From an uncultured Rubritalea sp. (GTDB lineage: Bacteria; Verrucomicrobiota; Verrucomicrobiia; Verrucomicrobiales; Akkermansiaceae), in the NCBI GenBank assembly GCA_937132085.1, contig CAKZNV010000119.1:1-64000 (forward strand): DNA of 64,000 nucleotides. The letters run 5' to 3'. The position numbers and the translations under genes were made by a program. This document shows, piece after piece, positions 29,408 through 37,850 of the stretch. Positions within the stretch are counted from its first letter, which is position 1. Every line of letters begins with the position of its first letter. The notes under the pieces were generated by a model. That model was not told the DNA's origin, did no database searches, and worked only from the letters and a program-made list of their open reading frames with translations.

Positions 29408-30220
29408 ATGCACGCACTCATCAAAGCACTACTACTCCTAGCAATAGTCGCTATTCCATTTCTGTTACTCAGACTCCTCAACAACAAAAAGAGCAATAGA
29501 CGCCAAGCTTTAGCAAAGCTCAGGCTCGACTCCGACCAGCGAACAACGCTAGCTGAAGATTTCCCACTCTATGCTAAGCTCCCAGCTGAGCTTCAAGATG
29601 ATCTCGATGGACTCATCCATGTCTTCTTAGCAGAAAAAGCCTTCATGCCATATGGCGGGCTAGAAGAAGTCACTCCTCACATGCAGAGAGTCATCGCAGC
29701 ACAAGCCTGTATCTTACTTCTCCGCATGCCTCATAATCTTTATTCTAAGCTCAGAACGATCCTGCTCTACCCTGATGCCTATGTAGCCACAGATGATCAT
29801 GGTGAAACCAGCGTCCGCCTCGGAGAGAGCTGGGGCACTGGATCAGTAGTCCTCTCATGGGCCAGCGTCATCAGCGGAGGTAAGAACACTGAAGACGGCC
29901 ATAATGTCACCATCCATGAACTCTCTCATCAGCTAGATCAAGAAGACGGTGCAGCCGACGGAGTCCCTGAGTTACAAACTCGTGGCGCCTACAGAGAATG
30001 GGCTAGCACCATGCACCCAGAATTCAAAACCTTAGTAAAACGTAGCGAAAAAGGTAAACCTTCAGTCATCGATTCCTATGGAGCAGTAAATCCAGCAGAA
30101 TTCTTTGCCGTTTCCACAGAAACATTCTACGAGAAGCCTGAGCAGCTCAAAGAAAAACACCCTAAGCTCTACGACCTACTCTCTAAATACTACGGAGTAG
30201 ACCCAATCCAGTGGCTTTAG
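29408..30220 (+). CDS. MtfA-like zinc metallopeptidase (M90 family)
   Basis: 270 aa with an N-terminal membrane helix (ALIKALLLLAIVAIPFLLLRLL). The zinc motif HELSHQLDQEDG fits the HExxH motif of MtfA/M90 peptidases, and the downstream Glu-containing segment PAEFFAVSTETFYEKP is also typical. E. coli MtfA binds the Mlc repressor; whether that applies here is unknown. It likely forms an operon with the preceding coiled-coil gene. Confidence 0.83.
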   Translation: MHALIKALLLLAIVAIPFLLLRLLNNKKSNRRQALAKLRLDSDQRTTLAEDFPLYAKLPAELQDDLDGLIHVFLAEKAFMPYGGLEEVTPHMQRVIAAQACILLLRMPHNLYSKLRTILLYPDAYVATDDHGETSVRLGESWGTGSVVLSWASVISGGKNTEDGHNVTIHELSHQLDQEDGAADGVPELQTRGAYREWASTMHPEFKTLVKRSEKGKPSVIDSYGAVNPAEFFAVSTETFYEKPEQLKEKHPKLYDLLSKYYGVDPIQWL

Positions 30221-30296
30221 CGCAACGTTAGACTCTATAAACAGAGCTTACCGCTCCATGCTCCTCGCTTCCAAACTCGCTTTAGCACAACAAAAA

Positions 30297-30329
30297 AGGA
30301 GGCGCACCCCATCACGTGGTGCACCTCCT
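30297..30329 (-). terminator. Terminator after the marR-type gene
   Basis: 12-bp stem AGGAGGCGCACC/GGTGCACCTCCT (one mismatch), followed by TTTTTT on the minus strand. Confidence 0.8.
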
Positions 30330-30377
30330 GTATGAATTACTCATTCATGGGGAATAGTAACAATATAAAAAATGTCC

Positions 30378-30824
30378 TTAGATTGTGCGATTCAGTGCCG
30401 TCCTTGCGTGGTGCACTGTATCTGCTTCTTCTTCGTCCATTTCTGACATCACATCGGAAAGATTTGTAGCAATTTTGCCACGCATCTTGGAAACTAGTTC
30501 CAAACCGTGTGTTGTAATGCGGACCATGATCTTACGGCGATCTTCAGCTGCGTGAACTCGCTCGACATAGTTAAGTTTTTCAAGTCTATCTACAAGGCCG
30601 GTTGCAGCCGCAGTAGAATGACCCATCTTCTTCGCTATGTCAGACATGGTTAGATACTCCTCACTTGATAAATAAGTGAGAAGGAAGAACTGAGGAAAGG
30701 AAACATTTCCCTTATTCAGCTCTGAAGCAAGGTTTAGGATGCAGGAACGCTGAGTGAACAGAACGAAGTCTGCTAGTCTCTCTGCGTCATTATCTGTCCC
30801 ACCTTGTTTTTGTATTGTCTTCAT
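30378..30824 (-). CDS. MarR-family transcriptional regulator
   Basis: 148 aa with the MarR winged helix-turn-helix: YLTMSDIAKKMGHSTAAATGLVDRLEKLNYVERV followed by the wing AAEDRRKIMVRIT. Such dimeric regulators bind palindromes and respond to small ligands. A perfect inverted repeat lies 20 bp upstream of its start and could be its operator. Regulated genes are not evident; neighbours are the peptidase gene (convergent) and a small lipoprotein gene. Confidence 0.88.
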   Translation of the reverse strand: MKTIQKQGGTDNDAERLADFVLFTQRSCILNLASELNKGNVSFPQFFLLTYLSSEEYLTMSDIAKKMGHSTAAATGLVDRLEKLNYVERVHAAEDRRKIMVRITTHGLELVSKMRGKIATNLSDVMSEMDEEEADTVHHARTALNRTI

Positions 30825-30844
30825 ATTGTTTTTACGGGTTTGTT

Positions 30845-30869
30845 AAAAACCTAGATCAGCTAGGTTTTT
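30845..30869. promoter_or_regulatory. Perfect palindrome upstream of the marR-type gene
   Basis: AAAAACCTAG/CTAGGTTTTT with a 5-nt spacer, ending 20 bp before the start codon. It could be the MarR operator or an attenuator-like hairpin; it also has the shape of a bidirectional terminator. Confidence 0.5.
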
Positions 30870-31007
30870 CTCATCCGTGGATATAAAGATACTTTAGAAT
30901 TACAACTTCTGACAAGCTTGTTTTTTAAAAAGTTTAAGATTCTTTAAGTTTATTTTAAGATTATCGCTAAAAATGAAGGACTTACGGGGTCTAAAGTTTT
31001 ATAAATT

Positions 31008-31436
31008 TTAATTGGACTTATTTATAATTTGGGCATCCTTATTATCATCTTCACTACTTTCATCAAGATTTCTAAGATAAATAGCATCACCAATATTAGG
31101 CATTCCTGAAGTAATATCTGCTGCGATAAACTGTCCTAATCTTTCCCCTGTTACTTTGAGATTAGCCACCTCACCATCCACACCTAAGCTATAAAGTATA
31201 ACATCGTCAGCGACTTTCAACCTTCCATACCTCTGAATAAGAGCATATCCCTCAGCAGCATTAATTGATGATACACGAGCAACTAACTTATCAGGAAACA
31301 CTTGCATCTTTTTTTCAACCTCAACCTCAGGTTGCGCACAAGAATTCATACAGATCAATCCACAGCTCATCAAAAAAGCTCCTGAAAGTGGCCCATAGTT
31401 ACCTTTGAAAATGTTGCTAAATGAAATCACAGCCAC
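31008..31436 (-). CDS. Small predicted lipoprotein, unknown
   Basis: 142 aa. Hydrophobic N-terminus ending in MNSCAQPE, a possible lipobox, though the signal region is rather long and a later Met may be the true start. The mature part (about 105 aa) has a beta-rich pattern (KLVARVSSINAAEGYALIQRYG, NLKVTGERLGQFIAADI) similar in style to SH3-like or FlgT-type modules. Function unknown. It is the last core-type gene before the tRNA-Ser integration site. Confidence 0.6.
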   Translation of the reverse strand: MAVISFSNIFKGNYGPLSGAFLMSCGLICMNSCAQPEVEVEKKMQVFPDKLVARVSSINAAEGYALIQRYGRLKVADDVILYSLGVDGEVANLKVTGERLGQFIAADITSGMPNIGDAIYLRNLDESSEDDNKDAQIINKSN

Positions 31437-31551
31437 AGATTAGTTAAAAATGCGCTTTCACCAATAAAAATCCATAAATTTAATAACGAAGTATTGACGA
31501 AACTCTCTGGTTATGTTTTTTCTGTGCGCAGTTCGATTTAATTCAACTCAC

Positions 31552-31642
31552 GGGTCAGTGGCTGAGTGGTCGAAAGCGCTCCCCTGCTAAGGGAGTATAC
31601 TCCAAAAGGGTATCCAGGGTTCGAATCCCTGCTGACCCGCCA
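31552..31642 (+). tRNA. tRNA-Ser (anticodon GCU)
   Basis: The acceptor stem GGGTCAG pairs with CTGACCC, then G and an encoded CCA. A long variable arm, typical of tRNA-Ser, anticodon loop CTGCTAA and T-loop GGTTCGAATCC are all present. It reads AGC/AGU serine codons. The accessory region begins right after its 3' end. Confidence 0.95.
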
Positions 31643-31650
31643 TTCATCTA

Positions 31651-31690
31651 AAGCCCTATTACACAACCTGTAATAGGGCTTTGTTGTTTA
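31651..31690 (+). terminator. Terminator after tRNA-Ser
   Basis: Stem AAGCCCTATTAC/GTAATAGGGCTT followed by TGTTGTTT. Confidence 0.75.
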
Positions 31691-31815
31691 AAAAATCAGC
31701 CTTAAACAGCCCAGTAATACCTATGGTAATACTATCCACATCTAACTCCAGATTACTCCACAGAGATCCAGAATACGCTTGAAGTCTTGGCTCTGTATTT
31801 TATAAATGCTGGTTA

Positions 31816-33231
31816 ATGACTCCTTCTCACTCCAATAACAATAGCCCCTTGTCTCCTCGTGAAAAGGAAATGGCTAAACAACAAGCTTTAGTTCTGAAAA
31901 AGCAGTCGGCAGATAGCCAGAGGACGGATAATGAGAAAGCAGTCTCCCAAGCTCAACAGGAGAAGAATCTTCAAAAAAAGAAAGCCGCTAAAAAAGAAGC
32001 GGTCGAAAAGGGATTAAAGACTAAACAATTAAACAAAAAAAATAGCGAGAAGAAGAAACAGAAACAAGAGTGGTTAGAAGAAGTGGCAGCCATCACCAAT
32101 GAGAATATTAAAGCATTAATGAGGCCACGCATCTATAATGATGGCACCGAATCCAACGAGGCGCTTGAGCATACTTATGAGAGCGCTAAATTAGATTTAC
32201 TGAAGAGAGGAGTCTCGACGATCAGGACTAAACTCTGCGCAATTTCTTCATTCAATAAGGTTATCGTATTTCCTGATGACAAAGAGGATTTACAGTCTAA
32301 TACTTGGAGAGTTCCGTATTGGAGCATAGATGGGAAAGAGAAAATATTCTACATTCCTCCAACAGAGAACCTCTACTCAGAATCAGATTTTTCTCTAAAC
32401 TCAGACTCAGACTGGGAGTATACCCTACGATCATCCCTTGAGGTATCGAATCAATACAACTTCCCTATTGATGAGCTAGCAAATTTAATAGGACTCCCCA
32501 CAACCGATGAAGCGATTGACATGAAGTCCCCACACGTTAGCCTCTCTACGTTATATGACAGTATCATAAGCTCCGAGCTGGAAAACCAACTGCAACAGCT
32601 TGGGCTCTTTGATCTAGATAAACACTATATAGAACTAGGCTTACAATACCTCTATCCGCCGAACGGAGTTATCGAATCAGGAGCACATGCAGTGGCTCTC
32701 GCTAATGAGAACAATACTACGCGTAAAGTCTGTGATACAGATCCTAGAGATATTTGGTTTTCTATGGATGAAGATGAGGTTTTTGAATTACGAAATAAAG
32801 TGACGAATCTCTATACTGACGCAACTCAGAATCTAAGTAGTATATCCGCTTCTCTAGATAAGGCACTTAGCCAACTCGAAAATCTCATATCTCTAAGAGA
32901 ACAAATCCAAGAGTCTATACTTACAGCCTTCAAAGCCGGGCAGGAGTATACCACTAACTACAGAATAGCAAACGATCTAAAGACCAGTCAGAAAGCAACT
33001 AGCATGGCTGAGGGAGGCAATAAGAAAGGTGTGCAAACTAAAACCCATACCGAAAAATTCATAGAAGCTATAAAGGCATTCGAGGCTACGTCTGGAGAAC
33101 AAAAGACTACTGTTAAAAAGGTAATCAGTTTCATCTCCAACTCTGATAAGAGCGAGTGGAAAAATACATTGGAATCCAAAGGGGCGCGATCATTAAAAGG
33201 CGTAATCTATCGAAACAGGACTAAGAAATAG
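31816..33231 (+). CDS. Lys-rich coiled-coil protein of the island, unknown
   Basis: 471 aa. The first 90 residues are a highly charged Lys/Glu/Gln coiled coil (for example KKAAKKEAVEKGLKTKQLNKK). A mixed domain follows, then a second coiled coil (SISASLDKALSQLENLISLREQIQES). The C-terminal region after a glycine-rich linker (MAEGGNKKGVQ) is basic. No enzyme motif is seen. As the first gene after the tRNA it belongs to the mobile part. A DNA-binding or structural role is a guess. Confidence 0.6.
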   Translation: MTPSHSNNNSPLSPREKEMAKQQALVLKKQSADSQRTDNEKAVSQAQQEKNLQKKKAAKKEAVEKGLKTKQLNKKNSEKKKQKQEWLEEVAAITNENIKALMRPRIYNDGTESNEALEHTYESAKLDLLKRGVSTIRTKLCAISSFNKVIVFPDDKEDLQSNTWRVPYWSIDGKEKIFYIPPTENLYSESDFSLNSDSDWEYTLRSSLEVSNQYNFPIDELANLIGLPTTDEAIDMKSPHVSLSTLYDSIISSELENQLQQLGLFDLDKHYIELGLQYLYPPNGVIESGAHAVALANENNTTRKVCDTDPRDIWFSMDEDEVFELRNKVTNLYTDATQNLSSISASLDKALSQLENLISLREQIQESILTAFKAGQEYTTNYRIANDLKTSQKATSMAEGGNKKGVQTKTHTEKFIEAIKAFEATSGEQKTTVKKVISFISNSDKSEWKNTLESKGARSLKGVIYRNRTKK

Positions 33232-33409
33232 TCTTTTACGGGAAACACCTGCCCTTATTTTTAAGTCTCTCCTTTGAACCTTTAAAATAAGCTCACAAGT
33301 CATTCATTTATATAGGTTTTATTTCATATTTCGCGAAAAGTTCGGACGCGTAAACGCTTAAGCCCTTCCATCAAATCAACTTTCTCATACGAGAAATCGT
33401 GGCTATTTC

Positions 33410-33652
33410 TTGCCTATGTCCAGAGACGCCCAAGAAACTACAGCCAAGAGTAACGAACCTGAATATCTCCGATTGAAGGAGGCTTCAAAGTTGTTTTCCA
33501 TCTCCATCAGTAAATTCCATGAATATATTGCTGATGGTCGTTTACGCACCATCAACCTCAGGGAACCACATCAACAACGTGGTATCCGCCTCATAGCTAA
33601 GTCGACCTTAATCGACTTCCTTGAGCAACACGCGGAAGGGGGGGGGAAATAG
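33410..33652 (+). CDS. Excisionase-like helix-turn-helix protein
   Basis: 80 aa with a MerR/Xis-type HTH: YLRLKEASKLFSISISKFHEYIADGRLRTINL, then a short wing and helix ending DFLEQHAE. Such proteins act as excisionases or small regulators of integrative elements. The 3' end runs through a nine-G tract encoding EGGGK, a site prone to slippage. It is followed closely by the primase gene region. Confidence 0.72.
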   Translation: MPMSRDAQETTAKSNEPEYLRLKEASKLFSISISKFHEYIADGRLRTINLREPHQQRGIRLIAKSTLIDFLEQHAEGGGK

Positions 33653-33777
33653 AAGCTGTGTCACCAGCAAAAATTAAAGAATCTAACAACAAACGATACA
33701 CCCAAAATGAAACTACAATCCAGAACAATTAAATATTCACCCAACAACTAACTGAAACCGCCCAAACAGATGAACGC

Positions 33778-34881
33778 GTGAACGGTCTCAGCCTTAGTTG
33801 TGGTAACTACGTAGAGATTAAATATACACGCATGATTTTGCAAGGGCTACTTTGCAAGAAAATGAAACAATCTAAAACAAGAAATTTACAATGTGATCAC
33901 AGAGACAACGTTAGTACCCCTGACGCGTTCGAGTGGTTAAAAGACAATATCAGCATTCCCCAGATATGGGAAAGGTTTGGCTTCAAAGAACAACCCAGTG
34001 TGAGCTGTAAATCTCCTTTCCGAGATGACCAACACGCCAGTTTCTCTATCTATAATGATGGGAGAAACTGGAAAGATTTTGCTACCGATGAAGGTGGTGA
34101 CGTAATCGAATTTATCAAACACGCACTCGATGGTAGCTATAAAGAGGTGTCAGAATGGATAAGGAACAATTACGGGTTTTCTGGGATGGGTCATATTCTA
34201 CATCCAAGAAAACGTAAGGTGAAAAACTCATCAGTTCCTGTGATTAAGTCAATTCAATGGCCAGGAAAACTAACTCCTGGCAAGTCAGAAACATGGGAGG
34301 GATTTGCCCGATTTAAAGATTATTTATACCCATCTGTATGGGTAATGGTTCATGCCGGATTACTTAGTTTTTGCCGCATTAATAACGAAAAATGTTTTGT
34401 CGTTAAAGACGAATCAAACCGCGCTGCAGAAATCCGTAAATTAAACGGACAGCTATTCTATAAAAGCTCCAAAGCTTATCCATTAAAAGGAGTGGATAAG
34501 TCTTGGTTGATTGGCTCACCCCTTCTCAAGGATGCATCACAAGAAACCTCCATCCTTCTTTGTGAAGGAGCGACTGACTTCTTAAAAGCAATCGACCTTT
34601 ATACTCGATATAGAAAGCTCCTTGGAGGTCGTCGTAGTTGGGTTCCTACTGCATTGCTCGGATCTATGTGCAGAAAAATAGACCCTGAGTGTGCGGAGTT
34701 ATTTAAAGGCCGACTAGTCCGTATAGCATCAGACGCTGATAATTCAGGAAACAAAATGGCCGACCACTGGAAACAGCAACTTCATACCCTTGGCTGTGAA
34801 GTCGAAACCATAGAGTTTGCACAAGGCATGGATCTCACGGAAGCGAGCGTAAACTTTAGCCCCAACGAACTTTACTCATGA
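33778..34881 (+). CDS. Toprim primase of phage/plasmid type
   Basis: About 340-367 aa, depending on GTG or later ATG start. The N-terminal CHC2-like region (SCKSPFRDDQHASFSIYNDG, NWKDFATDEGGDVIEFI) has the DnaG-type layout but lacks three of the usual zinc ligands. The Toprim core follows with LLCEGATDFLKAIDL (Glu) and RIASDADNSGNKMAD (DxD). It probably primes replication of the integrated element. The stop overlaps the helicase start (ATGA), showing translational coupling. Confidence 0.78.
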   Translation: MNGLSLSCGNYVEIKYTRMILQGLLCKKMKQSKTRNLQCDHRDNVSTPDAFEWLKDNISIPQIWERFGFKEQPSVSCKSPFRDDQHASFSIYNDGRNWKDFATDEGGDVIEFIKHALDGSYKEVSEWIRNNYGFSGMGHILHPRKRKVKNSSVPVIKSIQWPGKLTPGKSETWEGFARFKDYLYPSVWVMVHAGLLSFCRINNEKCFVVKDESNRAAEIRKLNGQLFYKSSKAYPLKGVDKSWLIGSPLLKDASQETSILLCEGATDFLKAIDLYTRYRKLLGGRRSWVPTALLGSMCRKIDPECAELFKGRLVRIASDADNSGNKMADHWKQQLHTLGCEVETIEFAQGMDLTEASVNFSPNELYS

Positions 34882-36308
34882 TCAATAAAATCACTAAACA
34901 CAATCCTAAGATAGATGACAAAACACACTGTAAGAATAACAAACTTCATAACCCTAAAGTTATTCTTCCATCCGAAGAATTAGATCAGGATTCTAACGAA
35001 ATATCGACTCACGATTTCTACCCAGTCAATATAGTCTATAGTGCCTCTCAAGGGCATTACTATATCGACCGAGGCTCCTACTACCGTGTCTATAATAAGA
35101 AAACTCCAGTCTTAAACGGCATTAGAAATTACTTCGAGTCAATAGGAGAAAAAGATAACGCTAGAGGTCTTGCTAGAGACAGTATTGAAAAAATCGAAAC
35201 GGATCAGGCTGTCGACTGGGCTGGCTCCATTGCCGGCTACAATAAAGGACGGATGAAATTCGATGGTTTTGAGGCTCTTATCACGCGTGAGGCTAAGCTG
35301 ATAGAACCTGTTGAGGGAAGCTTTCCTGTGATAAGTAAGATCCTGAATGATGCCTTGGGGGATGGAAATCCCTTCATGGTTTTCATTGCTTGGCTTTCTA
35401 TCGCTTTAAAAGCAATCATAAATAGTAGCCACCAGCCAGGGCAATTACTGGTTTTAGCTGGGCAAGCTAACACAGGTAAATCATTACTTTGCAAATTAAT
35501 TTCAAGCGTCATGGGTAGTCGCACAGCAGATCCCTATACCGCATGGAATGGAACTTTGCCATGGAATGACGATTTAATTGCAGCGGAACTGTTGGTTATT
35601 GATGACTCTGTATCATCGACTGATCCTCGCGCCCGGCGTAACCTTGGATCGCGATTCAAGGAAGCTATCTATTCCAATGAAGTGCAGCTCCGTAAGCGTC
35701 AGACAACTAATATTTCTATACGTCCAGCGTGGAGATGTCTGATTTGCTGCAATGATAACCCAGATGCCCTTCAGATAATCCCTCCAATTGATGATGATTT
35801 ATTGGACAAGGTGTCAATTCTTAGGGTAAGTAAGATTACTCCTCCTGTGGATACATCAACCACTGAAGGTCGTGCAGAGTTCTGGGCTTTAATTGAAGAT
35901 GAACTACCGGCTTTTGTAAATTATTTACTGAGTTTCAAGACTCCAGATCATTTGAAAGACAGTCGTGCAGGAGTCATCGCATTTCGTGATAAAGCGCTAG
36001 AGCAAGCAGTTCTCGATATTTCACCTGAAAACCGTTTCTTAGAAATGCTACTACGCATATTCGATACAAACTACTTCTGCCTAAAACCTGGGGAACATAT
36101 AAAGCTCACCGCTACTGAATTAGAGAGTCAGATGACGGATCAGGAATCCCCCGTGCAGGGACCAGCCAGAAATCTACTCCAAAAGTGGTCAGGAGCATGT
36201 GGCACATACCTAAGTAAACTAGCCTCATCAAAACCACATCTAATCAAAAAACTCGGTAAAAATAGTGGTGTTCAAAAATGGCAGATCACACGACCTAATG
36301 CTGAATAA
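34878..36308 (+). CDS. D5-like replicative helicase of the element
   Basis: 476 aa. ATPase core with Walker A GQANTGKS (residues 195-202) and Walker B ELLVIDDSV (about 237-244). An arginine-rich segment NEVQLRKRQTTNISIRPAW follows, as in phage and plasmid D5/DUF5906 SF3-type helicases. It is coupled to the primase gene, so together they form a primase-helicase replication pair. The N-terminal 120 residues are not recognisable. Confidence 0.78.
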   Translation: MINKITKHNPKIDDKTHCKNNKLHNPKVILPSEELDQDSNEISTHDFYPVNIVYSASQGHYYIDRGSYYRVYNKKTPVLNGIRNYFESIGEKDNARGLARDSIEKIETDQAVDWAGSIAGYNKGRMKFDGFEALITREAKLIEPVEGSFPVISKILNDALGDGNPFMVFIAWLSIALKAIINSSHQPGQLLVLAGQANTGKSLLCKLISSVMGSRTADPYTAWNGTLPWNDDLIAAELLVIDDSVSSTDPRARRNLGSRFKEAIYSNEVQLRKRQTTNISIRPAWRCLICCNDNPDALQIIPPIDDDLLDKVSILRVSKITPPVDTSTTEGRAEFWALIEDELPAFVNYLLSFKTPDHLKDSRAGVIAFRDKALEQAVLDISPENRFLEMLLRIFDTNYFCLKPGEHIKLTATELESQMTDQESPVQGPARNLLQKWSGACGTYLSKLASSKPHLIKKLGKNSGVQKWQITRPNAE

Positions 36309-36317
36309 AATAGAGGA

Positions 36318-36402
36318 GGGGGTGGGGGTCTTTTATTACTTTAAATAATAATAACAAACATCCTGTAAAAGGAAATGTATGAAAAGCCCCCCCCCACTTA
36401 CT
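36318..36402. repeat. G-tract/C-tract inverted pair after the helicase gene
   Basis: A GGGGGTGGGGGTCTTTT segment and, 45 bp later, AAAAGCCCCCCCCC can pair into a very GC-rich stem. The nine-C run lies in the leader of the next gene. Confidence 0.5.
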
Positions 36403-36446
36403 CAATAAATTCTCACCCACATCATCTAATCATAGCAAATTATACA

Positions 36447-37850
36447 ATGACACCAAACCAGACCAAAGACTTAAATAACTTCCTAGCTTTTACAAACACT
36501 GAGCAACTTGGTGAAGGCGATGTTAATGCTGGAGCTAACCTCTTAGCCACCGCTGCTTGCACTATTGCAAATCTCACACACCCCGGCAGTGGCATCAAAT
36601 CACAAGATGGCTCTAATATTAAAGTAAGGAGTAGCTTGCTCATAAAAGGCTCTTTCAGCTCTAATCTCATTCGGGATCATGTAAGCAGCGAACTCACATC
36701 ATTCCAAGATAACTGGACTGCCCATCTCAAACGATACCTGGAAGACATCACAGACGAGAAAGCTAAGCTCGGAATGAAATCGTTTAACATCCCAAATGGA
36801 CCTCCAGCATCTGACTCCGAAAACAGGTTTATGGCTCTACAGCAACCTAACCCCATACTCTGGGGAACCTCAGAAGAGGAGTGGGCTGATATCATCGCTA
36901 GCCCGCCAACCCCTAATTTACTCGACATGACTGCATTCCCTAAAGTGATCGTTACAGCTACGGGAGACTCCAGCCTCAATAAACAGCTCATAGGACTGCA
37001 CCGTAACCGTCCACTAGTCATCATGGGACTGACAGCTAAATCTGCTAGTCTAGAACTTGCAACCACCGCTACCGCGTTAATGAATGGGACTCTACCTGAT
37101 GACAGAGGAATAAAGACAATCGACGGCAACATGCTAATTCTAGACGCAGAGAACCGATTAGTAGAGTTAGCTGACAGCTCTCAGAAAAATGACATAAGAT
37201 GGTTAGGTAATATGCCCTGGCTTGTAGATGGCGGTGCTGGTCCGGAAGCAGATCCTATACTAAAAGAAAACACCCAGCCCATTGATCAGATGCCGGAACG
37301 CATCAAGACTGTACTCCACCACGCCATGGCTAGACGTTTAAGGAATGATAAAACTCATTCTACTATCTATGAAGAGAAAGAATTCATAGATGCCCAGAAG
37401 CGATGGATTCAGTTCCTGAAAAGCATGGAAAATTCTCTACCAGGCATTACAGGCTCTGCACGCCAACTCTTAGCCACGCTAGTCTTCGGCATTCGCGAGA
37501 TCACCCATATTCGTGGATACAAAAAGGTAACCATTCATATCTCATATATTGAAAGTTTCGCTCGTCACCTCATTCTCCGAATGTCGAATGCCAGAGATAC
37601 AATCTACACAGATGCAGACACGATACTCAGGACTAGGCTAATGCGGACCATAATCGTCAAGCTCCAGCATGGCGGTCAGTCTCCCCGGACTATCTACCGT
37701 GGACTAGGCATTAATGCAGAGCTATTCCACGACATCATCAATGAAATGGAGAACAAGAAGCATGTCCAGAAATCAGACAAGGAATGGCTTCTAACCGAAA
37801 ACACAATATCCCTCCTTCAAGCACAAAACATCAACCAAATTAACTTATGA
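36447..37850 (+). CDS. Unknown island protein with C-terminal winged helix (first of a pair)
   Basis: The start is set at the ATG giving MTPNQTKDLNNFLAF; the longer track ORF would translate the poly-C leader. About 467 aa. The middle has alternating hydrophobic strands (FPKVIVTATGDSSLNKQLI, RPLVIMGLTAKSASLELA) that suggest an alpha/beta fold without a visible P-loop. The last 80 residues look like a winged helix (SPRTIYRGLGINAELFHDIINEMENKKHV). The stop overlaps the next gene's start (ATGA). I do not recognise the family; the context suggests replication or maintenance. Confidence 0.62.
   Translation: MTPNQTKDLNNFLAFTNTEQLGEGDVNAGANLLATAACTIANLTHPGSGIKSQDGSNIKVRSSLLIKGSFSSNLIRDHVSSELTSFQDNWTAHLKRYLEDITDEKAKLGMKSFNIPNGPPASDSENRFMALQQPNPILWGTSEEEWADIIASPPTPNLLDMTAFPKVIVTATGDSSLNKQLIGLHRNRPLVIMGLTAKSASLELATTATALMNGTLPDDRGIKTIDGNMLILDAENRLVELADSSQKNDIRWLGNMPWLVDGGAGPEADPILKENTQPIDQMPERIKTVLHHAMARRLRNDKTHSTIYEEKEFIDAQKRWIQFLKSMENSLPGITGSARQLLATLVFGIREITHIRGYKKVTIHISYIESFARHLILRMSNARDTIYTDADTILRTRLMRTIIVKLQHGGQSPRTIYRGLGINAELFHDIINEMENKKHVQKSDKEWLLTENTISLLQAQNINQINL

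Noticed and set aside
36677-37132. Minus-strand ORF of 151 aa
   Set aside because: Opposite a clearly coding, translationally coupled gene; composition is typical of a shadow frame.
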